Program-made: the position numbers and the translations under genes
In this document: one piece after another, positions 1 to 5,175 of the stretch
Layout: each line of letters starts with the position of its first letter
How positions within the stretch are numbered: the first letter of the stretch is position 1
The notes under the pieces: generated by a model
The model's database searches: none
Seen by the model: only the letters and a program-made list of their open reading frames with translations
Told to the model about the DNA's origin: nothing
NCBI GenBank assembly: GCA_035629935.1
Contig: DASQLQ010000040.1
Location: 1 to 5,175 of the forward strand
Source of the DNA: DASQLQ01 sp035629935
GTDB lineage: Bacteria; Actinomycetota; CADDZG01; WHSQ01
DNA length: 5,175 bases
Direction: 5' to 3'

Positions 1-440
1 GTAACGGACGCGACGATCCCCACGAGAGCCGCAACGGCGACGAGGGTCAGTCCGAACGCCGGGGCCGGATCTCCGATCCTGTTCATCTCCTCGTAGAACA
101 GTTCGTCGATCCCCCGGTAGTCCGCGATCGAGATCCCACCCATCAACATCGAGCACCAGAACGCGACCCACGCGTAGACGGATCGCTTGCGGATCACGAG
201 GAGAAGTGCGGCCACCAGGATGCCTCCTGCAAGGGCCACCACGACCCATCCATCCGAGGTCTCCATGCCGGTGAACGCATCGAGCCGGTCCGCCTGGTCG
301 GCCGGAACCCTCTCCGGTGGCCGGATCGTGACCCACTCGAGGAAGGTGCCTCCGACGGCGGCGATCCCCACTAGGACCAACAAGGCGGCCGCACCAGAGC
401 GAGCCTTGTCGAAGTAGTCACGAACTTCTCCTCTGCCCAT
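1..440 (-). CDS. Small multi-pass membrane protein, C-terminus cut by window edge
   Basis: The frame is open from the ATG at 440 to the left edge, giving 146 whole codons and no stop, so the C-terminus is missing. Four hydrophobic stretches are visible at about residues 16-36, 65-83, 88-107 and 127-146. A short exposed loop after segment 1 starts with a Leu-Glu-Trp and ends in FTGMETSDGW; a basic RKR follows segment 2 and an ADYRG lies after segment 3. This layout (membrane helix, Trp, loop with a Gly/Asp-Gly turn, three further helices) resembles a widespread group of uncharacterised actinobacterial membrane proteins; that resemblance is from memory. No catalytic motif is seen and I assign no function. 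The gene is divergent from mca with 23 bp between start codons, so the two probably share a promoter region. There is no Shine-Dalgarno sequence. The ATG is chosen because the hydrophilic N-terminus and first helix follow directly. Confidence 0.8.
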   Translation of the reverse strand, partial: MGRGEVRDYFDKARSGAAALLVLVGIAAVGGTFLEWVTIRPPERVPADQADRLDAFTGMETSDGWVVVALAGGILVAALLLVIRKRSVYAWVAFWCSMLMGGISIADYRGIDELFYEEMNRIGDPAPAFGLTLVAVAALVGIVASV

Positions 441-463
441 ATGGCCGATTAGCCTAGTAGTCG
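441..463. promoter_or_regulatory. Compact divergent promoter region with overlapping -10 boxes
   Basis: This is the whole gap between the divergent starts of the membrane protein and mca. On the plus strand TAGCCT (450-455) fits the actinobacterial -10 consensus TANNNT and lies 8 nt before the mca ATG. On the minus strand TAGGCT (456 down to 451) fits the same consensus and lies 10 nt before the other ATG. The two boxes overlap almost fully because TAGCCTA is nearly symmetric for this consensus. Neither gene has room for a normal 5' leader and neither has a purine-rich ribosome binding site, so leaderless or near-leaderless transcripts are inferred. No clear -35 box is seen on either side. 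Confidence 0.4.
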
Positions 464-1324
464 ATGAGCGATAAGAGACGCACACTGCTGGCGTTCCATG
501 CCCACCCGGACGACGAGTCGTCTAAGGGGTCGGGAACGATGGCTCGTTACGCGGACGAGGGCGTGCGCGTCGTTCTGGTCTGTGCGACGGGCGGCGAAGA
601 AGGCGAGATCCTGAACCCCCGCATGGATCGCCCCGGCATCAAAGATCGGATGCCGGAGATAAGAGCCGCCGAGCTGGAGACCGCGTGCGACTTGTTGGGT
701 GTCGAGCGGATCTATCACCTCGGCTATCGCGACTCAGGGATGCCGAAGACACCAAGCAATGATCATCCGAACTCATTCTGGAATGCCGATCCCGAAGAAG
801 CCGTAGGGAAGATCGTCGAGATAATCCGGGCCGAACGACCCGAGGTCATCCTTTCGTACGACGAGTCGAAGGGATACGAGCATCCCGATCACATCCGGGT
901 GCACGAGTGGGGCGCCAGAGCGTTCCGCGAAGCCGGCGACGGGGAACGTTTCCCAGACGCCGGCGCACCCTGGCAGCCGTCGAAGCTCTACTACTTTGCC
1001 ACGTTCACCAAGGCGAGGTTCACGATGCTGCACGAAGCTGCAGCCGCGGAGGGGATCGAGAGCCCGTTCGCCGGGTGGCTCGATCAGTGGGACCAGATGG
1101 GTTTCGAGGACCCGAAGGTCACCGCACAGATCGATGTAGCCGATTATGTCGAGTTACGCAGCAAGGCATTGCTCGCGCACGCGACCCAGATCGATCCGGA
1201 CAGCTTCTGGTTCGCGATCCCCGATGACATCCAGAAAAAGGTCTATCCGTGGGAGGACTACACGCTGATCGAGTCGACGGTCCCTACCGAGGAGCCAGAG
1301 GACGATCTGTTCGCGGGGATCTAG
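464..1324 (+). CDS. mca: Mycothiol S-conjugate amidase (Mca)
   Basis: Zinc-dependent cytoplasmic amidase of the LmbE/PIG-L family (286 aa, close to the mycobacterial enzyme). It cleaves mycothiol S-conjugates into a mercapturic acid, which is exported, and glucosaminyl-inositol, which is recycled. The N-terminal AHPDDE motif (residues 13-18) supplies zinc ligands His14 and Asp17 and the presumed general base Asp16. The HPDH motif (140-143) supplies the third ligand His143 and the transition-state-stabilising His140, numbered by analogy with MshB. Features that favour Mca over MshB are SSKG after the HPDDE, GGEEGEILNP (43-52), RFPDAGAPW (162-170), SKLYY (173-177), HATQIDP (239-245) and the LFAGI C-terminus, all matching mycobacterial Mca as I remember it. 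The ATG is chosen because the family core begins about six residues later. It has no Shine-Dalgarno sequence but a TANNNT box 8 nt upstream, and its stop overlaps the stop of the convergent protease gene. Confidence 0.95.
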   Translation: MSDKRRTLLAFHAHPDDESSKGSGTMARYADEGVRVVLVCATGGEEGEILNPRMDRPGIKDRMPEIRAAELETACDLLGVERIYHLGYRDSGMPKTPSNDHPNSFWNADPEEAVGKIVEIIRAERPEVILSYDESKGYEHPDHIRVHEWGARAFREAGDGERFPDAGAPWQPSKLYYFATFTKARFTMLHEAAAAEGIESPFAGWLDQWDQMGFEDPKVTAQIDVADYVELRSKALLAHATQIDPDSFWFAIPDDIQKKVYPWEDYTLIESTVPTEEPEDDLFAGI

Positions 1325-3141
1325 TTCGCCTGCGCGCGGCGTAGAACACCAAGGATCTCGTCCCCCAGCAACTCTTCCCGTTCGAGAAGCTCGTCCCGTA
1401 AGGCTTCCACCAAGTTGCGGTGGGATGCCAACAACTTTTTGACCTCTTCCTTGTGCAGCCGCAGCAGATCCTCGACTTCCGATCGGCTTTGATCTCCGGC
1501 CAGCACTTTGGCAACGAGGTTCCCCGACGAGAAGCCGTTGTCTATGGCGTCGTAAGACACGAGATGTTTGCCCATCCCGTAGGCGCCGACCATCTGAGCC
1601 GCCAACGACGTCGCCGCGGTTAGATCCGATGAGGGCCCGGTGCCCGATTCGCCAAAGAAAAGTTCCTCTGCCGCCATGCCGGCGAGCATTATCTTCAGCG
1701 TTGCTTCCAACTCGGAGCGGGCGCGAGTGAATCGTTCTTCGAGGTCTGAGTGAGCCAGTAATCCGAGTGCGGATCGGCGTTTGATGATCGACAGAACCTC
1801 TAGTTTGCGATCCTTGCCGCAGAGATAGGCAGCAACTGCATGTCCGGCTTCGTGCGTTGCGATCAGGTCCTTCTCCCGCTTCGTGTAGGCAACCGGTTGC
1901 CCGACGCCGATCTCTTCGGACAGCCGCGCTCTCTGGACGTCGCGCCAGTTGAGCTCCCTGCGTCCATCTCGGATCGCCCAGACGAGTGATTCGTCCAGGA
2001 TGTGTTCCAACATCGCCGGCGTGTAACCCAGGGTCATCAGAGCGAGTTCCTCGCGCAGCTCCTTGCGATCCATCTCCGTAGCGTGTGCTCGGCGAGCAAG
2101 GAAATAGTCGACGAGGTCGCGCCGGCCACTCTTGGAAGGCAACTCGAAGTAGAGAGCGCGATCGAATCGGCCGGGCCGCATCAGGGCAGGATCGAGATGA
2201 TCGGCCCTGTTGGTTGCACCGATGACCAGGACGTTCGAGTACTTACTCGCACTCTTCTTGATCTGGTGTCCGGCCGGCATGAATAGGTTCGCGAGGTCGA
2301 CGAACCAGTTCTTGATCCGACCCCCCATGAGGGGGGTGTCGAAGGACTGCATCTGGATCAGCAGTTCGTTCACCATCCCGCCACCGCCGGTATCGATGAA
2401 CCGGTGGACACCGAAGCGGGATGCAGTTGCAGCGTCGGGTGATAGCCCTCCTCGCCGGGTAGCGACCGCGTCGATCTCCTCGATGAAACCGATCGCACCG
2501 CCTTCTTTACGCGCTGCTTTCTTGAGGCCGCGGAAATAGGAGCGGATCTTCCATGCCGTCATCCCCGACCACATGCTTTGGAAGGCAGGCGCCGAGACGA
2601 AATAGAACGGCACCCCGGCCTCGGCGGCCATCGCCTTTGCCATATGAGTCTTTCCCGTTCCGGGGCGACCCTCGAACAGGACGCCCCTCCGCGGGTTGCC
2701 TCCGAGCTCTTCCCGGAAGCTCTTGTAGGTAAGGAAGATCTGCAAGGTTCGTTTGACTTCCTCGAGGACGACGTCGATGCCCTTCACATCGGAGAAACCG
2801 ACTCCGATCTGCTCGGGACTGAAACGGATGCCGGGCGATCGACCGTTGGCGAGCTGCGGAAGGATGAGGACCGAGCCGAGCATCAGGATCATCAGGACGG
2901 GGAAGAGCCAGAGCCAGTCTTCTGAACCAACCGTGGGGAGACCGAACTCCAGCGGGCGACCTTCCACCCCCCGTCTCAATAGATAGGTGAAGACGAGCAG
3001 GTTGAGATAGAGGAGATACCTCAGCCGCCGCTGGCGGTTCCTCTCGCGGATCTTGCGGACGTCGGCCTTGTGGCCCTCCGCGACGGTCCGGAAGGGGTCG
3101 GCAACTAAACCGACCGCGTCGGTACTTGTGTGAGTCTCCAC
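1321..3141 (-). CDS. ftsH: Divergent FtsH-family AAA+ zinc metalloprotease
   Basis: Membrane-anchored ATP-dependent protease, 606 aa. A basic N-terminal tail (about 1-40) is followed by two membrane helices (about 42-56 and 76-97) joined by a loop of only about 20 residues, far shorter than the extracytoplasmic domain of E. coli FtsH. The AAA domain has Walker A GRPGTGKT (158-165; usual GPPGTGKT), pore loop MWSG (190-193; usual MFVG), Walker B IGFIEE (217-222; usual Asp is Glu221, catalytic Glu222 kept), sensor-1 GATNR (308-312) and the RPGRFDR arginine fingers (322-328). The M41 peptidase domain has HEAGH (430-434) and a third zinc ligand at Asp506 in PSSDL, so both activities look intact. 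Two insertions lie between Walker B and sensor 1 (about 231-254 and 269-302). The start is GTG, immediately after the TGA of the upstream membrane protein gene, implying translational coupling. The altered motifs suggest a specialised paralogue rather than the housekeeping FtsH; that is inference. Confidence 0.9.
   Translation of the reverse strand: METHTSTDAVGLVADPFRTVAEGHKADVRKIRERNRQRRLRYLLYLNLLVFTYLLRRGVEGRPLEFGLPTVGSEDWLWLFPVLMILMLGSVLILPQLANGRSPGIRFSPEQIGVGFSDVKGIDVVLEEVKRTLQIFLTYKSFREELGGNPRRGVLFEGRPGTGKTHMAKAMAAEAGVPFYFVSAPAFQSMWSGMTAWKIRSYFRGLKKAARKEGGAIGFIEEIDAVATRRGGLSPDAATASRFGVHRFIDTGGGGMVNELLIQMQSFDTPLMGGRIKNWFVDLANLFMPAGHQIKKSASKYSNVLVIGATNRADHLDPALMRPGRFDRALYFELPSKSGRRDLVDYFLARRAHATEMDRKELREELALMTLGYTPAMLEHILDESLVWAIRDGRRELNWRDVQRARLSEEIGVGQPVAYTKREKDLIATHEAGHAVAAYLCGKDRKLEVLSIIKRRSALGLLAHSDLEERFTRARSELEATLKIMLAGMAAEELFFGESGTGPSSDLTAATSLAAQMVGAYGMGKHLVSYDAIDNGFSSGNLVAKVLAGDQSRSEVEDLLRLHKEEVKKLLASHRNLVEALRDELLEREELLGDEILGVLRRAQAN
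2320..2337. repeat. Short G/C-tract inverted repeat inside the protease gene
   Basis: A run of six C (2321-2326) and a run of six G (2331-2336) flank ATGA, with a further A-T pair outside, giving a perfect 7-bp stem and 4-nt loop. It lies in codons 269-274 (Thr-Pro-Leu-Met-Gly-Gly) of the FtsH-like gene, at the beginning of an insertion absent from classical FtsH. There is no U-tract after it on either strand, so it is not an intrinsic terminator. It may be only codon coincidence. Confidence 0.5.
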
Positions 3142-3732
3142 TCAATAGACATTCGGCACCTTGGGGGTCGTTTCTTTAGGTCGGTGCGAATAAGCAAGCG
3201 TCGCGAGCACGAACGGCGCCCCGGCGGCCCGGGCCACACCTTGCATCAGACCGAAGAACGGATAGGAGCGGGGATCGCTGACGAACTCCAGAAGGAGCAG
3301 GCCGGATCGCTCGATGAGGAAGCCGATCAGCAGAGCAACCACCACCGACACCGCCACGGGCCCCGGTCGGATGGGCCCGAGCCGGAACGAGAATGGCGTC
3401 CCGCGCACCGCGTCCGACACGGTTGCGATGTTGCCTTCCTCCTCGTCGCGCAGCACCTTTACCGTCATCTGAACGAACCACGGGATCGCCGCGAGCTCGA
3501 TCAGGGAGACGACGATCAGGCCAACGCGGGCTTGTGTCAGCTGTGTCTGACCCACACCCCGGACCTGGCGTGACGAAGGAAAGGTGCCGATCACCTCGTG
3601 CAGCTCTCGGGTCTCGATCACGTTCCGGAATACGAGGCTGTAGGCCAGATGCAGCGGCACGGTCAGCATCGCAACCAAGAGGAAGAGTGTTCCGAAGCTA
3701 CGGATCGCCTGACCGAACGAACGCTCGAGCAT
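3142..3732 (-). CDS. Four-segment membrane protein coupled to FtsH-like protease
   Basis: A 196-aa protein with hydrophobic segments at about residues 12-34, 68-92, 124-148 and 157-180. Between segments 2 and 3 is an acidic, hydrophilic cytoplasm-like stretch (RDEEEGNIATVSDAVRG, 95-111), and the C-terminus is a polar, proline-rich tail. The architecture recalls the membrane-domain proteins related to glycerophosphodiester phosphodiesterase membrane domains, which also begin with an amphipathic helix and a phenylalanine-rich first segment, but no family is assigned. The ATG at 3732 is preferred over the longer frame starting at 3861, because the extension would run about 95 bp into the divergent glycosyltransferase and encode a polar, unlikely N-terminus. 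A TANNNT box (TAAGCT) sits 7 nt before this ATG. The stop TGA abuts the GTG of the protease gene, so the two are surely one operon and may act as a complex; that function is inferred from context only. Confidence 0.8.
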   Translation of the reverse strand: MLERSFGQAIRSFGTLFLLVAMLTVPLHLAYSLVFRNVIETRELHEVIGTFPSSRQVRGVGQTQLTQARVGLIVVSLIELAAIPWFVQMTVKVLRDEEEGNIATVSDAVRGTPFSFRLGPIRPGPVAVSVVVALLIGFLIERSGLLLLEFVSDPRSYPFFGLMQGVARAAGAPFVLATLAYSHRPKETTPKVPNVY

Positions 3733-3765
3733 GTCGCGAAGCTTATGTGGCACTAGATTGGCGGC
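3733..3765. promoter_or_regulatory. Overlapping face-to-face divergent promoters, leaderless type
   Basis: This 33-bp gap separates the divergent starts of the membrane protein/protease operon and the glycosyltransferase. On the plus strand TAGATT (3754-3759) lies 6 nt before the GTG. On the minus strand TAAGCT (3745 down to 3740) lies 7 nt before the ATG. Both fit TANNNT and both distances place the transcription start at, or within a base or so of, the start codon. The -10 boxes are 8 bp apart, so each promoter's -35 region would fall on the other gene's start codon. No convincing -35 box or Shine-Dalgarno sequence is visible. Confidence 0.45.
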
Positions 3766-5130
3766 GTGAGGATCCTGCTCTGGCACGGCTATCTGATGCG
3801 GGGGTCGGGTTCCAACATCTACACCGCGAACGTCGCCCGTGCCTGGAGGAAGGCCGGCCACGACGTGCTGGTGATGTGTCAGGAGCGGACGGTGTCGGGC
3901 CTCGATTTCATCGACGCTGCGGGCGACTTCGCGCCCGATAACTCTTCGTTCTCCACCTCATCGATGGGTGTGGCGCCCGCATCCGGTTCTTGTGTGGTCG
4001 TGCGCCCCGACATCGGGGGCCTGCTGCCCGTGTACGTCTACGACGATTACGAAGGGTTCGAGGTAAAGAGGTTCGTCGATCTAACGGATGCCGAGCTCGC
4101 GCGCTATACCGAGACAAACGTAGCGGCGATGAGGACGGCGGTGGAAACGCACGCACCCGATGCGATCATCACGGGTCACGAAGTCATGGGGCCGCACATC
4201 GCTCGACTCGCATGTGAAGCGGGTGGCAAAACCTACATCGCCAAACTTCATGGAAGCGCGCTCGAGTACGCCGTCAAGGAGCAAGAGCGGTACCGGGAGT
4301 TCGCGATCGACGGACTGGGAGGAGCGGCTCGCGTGGTCGGGGGAAGTAGCTACATGATCGAAGAGGCCGCTCGGTTCGTGCCGGGGTGGCGGGAGCGCGC
4401 CCAGGTGGTCAATCCGGGTTGTGACATCGATCTCTTCCGTCCGCAACCTCGGCCCGACCGATCCAAACCGATCGTTGGTTTTGTAGGGAAGCTGATCGCG
4501 CAGAAAGGCGTACATCACCTGTTGGCGGCCGCCGGGCTGGTCGAACGTGAGTTCGAGGTCGCGATAGTGGGTTACGGCGGTTTCGAGACAGAGTTGCGAG
4601 AGCTTGCACTTGCGCTCGGGACGGGAGACATCGAGCGCGCGCTACGCGTCGCCGAGAATGGCCCCGAGCCTCTCGAGGAGTTGATCGACTTCCTTCGGTC
4701 GGTGCAAGGTGACGGTGGATATCGTGAACGGGCCGGGCGGAGAACTATCGATTTCCTGGGCCGGTTGGATCACGAAGCTCTGGCTCCGGTGTTGCCGACC
4801 TTCGATCTGCTCGTGGTTCCTTCGGTGTTGCCCGAGGCGTTCGGGATGGTGGCGGCGGAGGCTGCCGCTTGCGGGGTGCTTCCATTGGTCCCGGATCACT
4901 CGGGTATCGGAGAGGTGGGTCGCATCCTGGAGGGCGAGCTGGGCACCGACGGGCTTCTGACCTTCGATCCCGAGTCCCCGATCAAGGGCATCGCAGCAGG
5001 GATGGACCGCCTTCTGGGCGCCCCTCCCGCCGACCGCCGAACCTGGGCCGGCAAGGCGGTAGACGTGGCGAGGTCGAGATGGTCGTGGACCCGGGTTGCC
5101 GACCGCTTGCTCGAACTCGCCTCCGGCTAA
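3766..5130 (+). CDS. GT4-type (GT-B fold) glycosyltransferase
   Basis: A 454-aa retaining glycosyltransferase expected to move a sugar from a nucleotide-sugar donor to a cell-envelope or glycolipid acceptor; donor and acceptor cannot be read here. The N-terminal acceptor-side Rossmann domain starts at residue 1 (MRILLWHGYL, then the glycine-rich GSGSNIYT at 13-20). The linker contains HGSALEY (162-168) and VVNPGCDIDLF (214-224). The C-terminal donor domain begins near 235 with VGFVGKLIAQKG (237-248) and carries the EX7E motif Glu357 to Glu365 in PEAFGMVAAEA, followed by the Pro-Asp-Ser-Gly loop region. No signal peptide or membrane helix is evident, so it is probably cytoplasmic or peripheral. 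A stretch at about 286-325, rich in charge and glycine, is extra compared with a minimal GT4 domain. The GTG start is set by the family N-terminus (beta strand plus glycine loop) and by a TANNNT box 6 nt upstream. It is not MshA: the MshA N-terminal signature is absent. Confidence 0.88.
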   Translation: MRILLWHGYLMRGSGSNIYTANVARAWRKAGHDVLVMCQERTVSGLDFIDAAGDFAPDNSSFSTSSMGVAPASGSCVVVRPDIGGLLPVYVYDDYEGFEVKRFVDLTDAELARYTETNVAAMRTAVETHAPDAIITGHEVMGPHIARLACEAGGKTYIAKLHGSALEYAVKEQERYREFAIDGLGGAARVVGGSSYMIEEAARFVPGWRERAQVVNPGCDIDLFRPQPRPDRSKPIVGFVGKLIAQKGVHHLLAAAGLVEREFEVAIVGYGGFETELRELALALGTGDIERALRVAENGPEPLEELIDFLRSVQGDGGYRERAGRRTIDFLGRLDHEALAPVLPTFDLLVVPSVLPEAFGMVAAEAAACGVLPLVPDHSGIGEVGRILEGELGTDGLLTFDPESPIKGIAAGMDRLLGAPPADRRTWAGKAVDVARSRWSWTRVADRLLELASG

Positions 5131-5140
5131 TCTCTCCTCG
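5128..5140 (+). promoter_or_regulatory. Possible -10 box overlapping the glycosyltransferase stop codon
   Basis: TAATCT (5128-5133) fits TANNNT and lies 7 nt before the ATG at 5141. Its first three bases are the TAA stop of the glycosyltransferase. The spacing matches the boxes before the other genes here, so a leaderless promoter for the next gene is possible. It could equally be chance, with the next gene co-transcribed. Confidence 0.25.
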
Positions 5141-5175
5141 ATGACTACCTTCACGCGCGAGGGCACAGAGAACCG
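5141..5175 (+). CDS. Possible start of next gene, cut by right edge
   Basis: An ATG 10 nt after the glycosyltransferase stop opens a frame of 11 whole codons (MTTFTREGTEN) that runs off the window. It is on the same strand as the glycosyltransferase. It is too short to recognise, and the call rests on position, the open frame and the upstream TANNNT box. No Shine-Dalgarno sequence is seen. Confidence 0.4.
   Translation, partial: MTTFTREGTEN

Noticed and set aside
187..417. 76-codon plus-strand open frame at the left side
   Set aside because: Antisense to the clear membrane-helix pattern of the minus-strand gene; its own product is Arg/Thr/Pro-rich without features.
1..440. DUF4307-type membrane protein as found divergent to mca in mycobacteria
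   Set aside because: The location is similar, but this protein has four membrane segments and a different layout; the mycobacterial neighbour is, as I recall, a smaller protein with about one segment.
1300..1345. Bidirectional terminator between mca and the protease gene
   Set aside because: The genes overlap at their stops, and no GC-rich stem with a U-tract is visible around the junction.
2507..3145. 212-codon minus-strand open frame inside the protease gene
   Set aside because: Arg/Pro-rich shadow of the FtsH-like reading frame; it has no family features, while the overlapping frame has full AAA motifs.
3733..3861. N-terminal extension of the minus-strand membrane protein up to 3861
   Set aside because: It would overlap the divergent glycosyltransferase by about 95 bp, gives a polar, Pro-rich N-terminus, and the internal ATG at 3732 has a well-placed TANNNT box and starts the amphipathic helix.
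3393..3941. 182-codon plus-strand open frame across the promoter region
   Set aside because: Arg/Ala-rich composition typical of a shadow frame in GC-rich DNA; it overlaps both the membrane protein and the glycosyltransferase.
3766..5130. MshA (mycothiol biosynthesis glycosyltransferase) as identity, prompted by the nearby mca
   Set aside because: Length and the EX7E motif fit any GT4 enzyme, but the MshA N-terminal signature with its Gly-Gly-Met-Asn-Val-Tyr segment is absent.
4642..5166. 174-codon minus-strand open frame opposite the glycosyltransferase
   Set aside because: It lies antisense to the donor domain with its EX7E motif; the product is low in hydrophobic order and has no recognisable motif.

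Overview
The window looks like chromosomal DNA from a GC-rich actinobacterium. The strongest sign is a clear mycothiol S-conjugate amidase (Mca), because mycothiol is the low-molecular-weight thiol of Actinobacteria. A typical actinobacterial small multi-membrane-segment protein, a glycosyltransferase of a type common in that phylum, and start codons that lack Shine-Dalgarno sequences but carry TANNNT boxes just upstream (a leaderless arrangement) agree with this. The sequence alone does not allow a genus call. I see no mobile element, CRISPR array, tRNA or rRNA.

Layout, left to right: (1) a four-segment membrane protein on the minus strand, cut by the left edge (1-440). (2) Divergently, mca on the plus strand (464-1324), separated by only 23 bp that hold a nearly symmetric -10-like box usable on both strands. 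(3) Convergent to mca, with stop codons overlapping in a shared CTAG, a divergent FtsH-type AAA+/M41 zinc protease on the minus strand (1321-3141). (4) Directly upstream of it in the same operon, with zero spacing (TGA then GTG), a small four-segment membrane protein (3142-3732). (5) Divergent from that, after 33 bp, a GT4-type glycosyltransferase on the plus strand (3766-5130). (6) The first codons of a possible next plus-strand gene (5141 to the right edge). The window is almost wholly coding; no gap exceeds 33 bp.

How the genes might work together: Mca detoxifies electrophiles captured by mycothiol. The coupled pair of membrane protein plus FtsH-like protease probably forms a unit for membrane protein quality control or regulated proteolysis. 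The glycosyltransferase probably makes a cell-envelope glycolipid or glycan, but its substrate cannot be read from sequence. No pathway clearly links all of them. The points most worth a second look are the FtsH-like protein (altered Walker A, Walker B and pore-loop residues, two AAA insertions, almost no extracytoplasmic domain, a coupled membrane partner) and the very compact, mutually overlapping divergent promoters.
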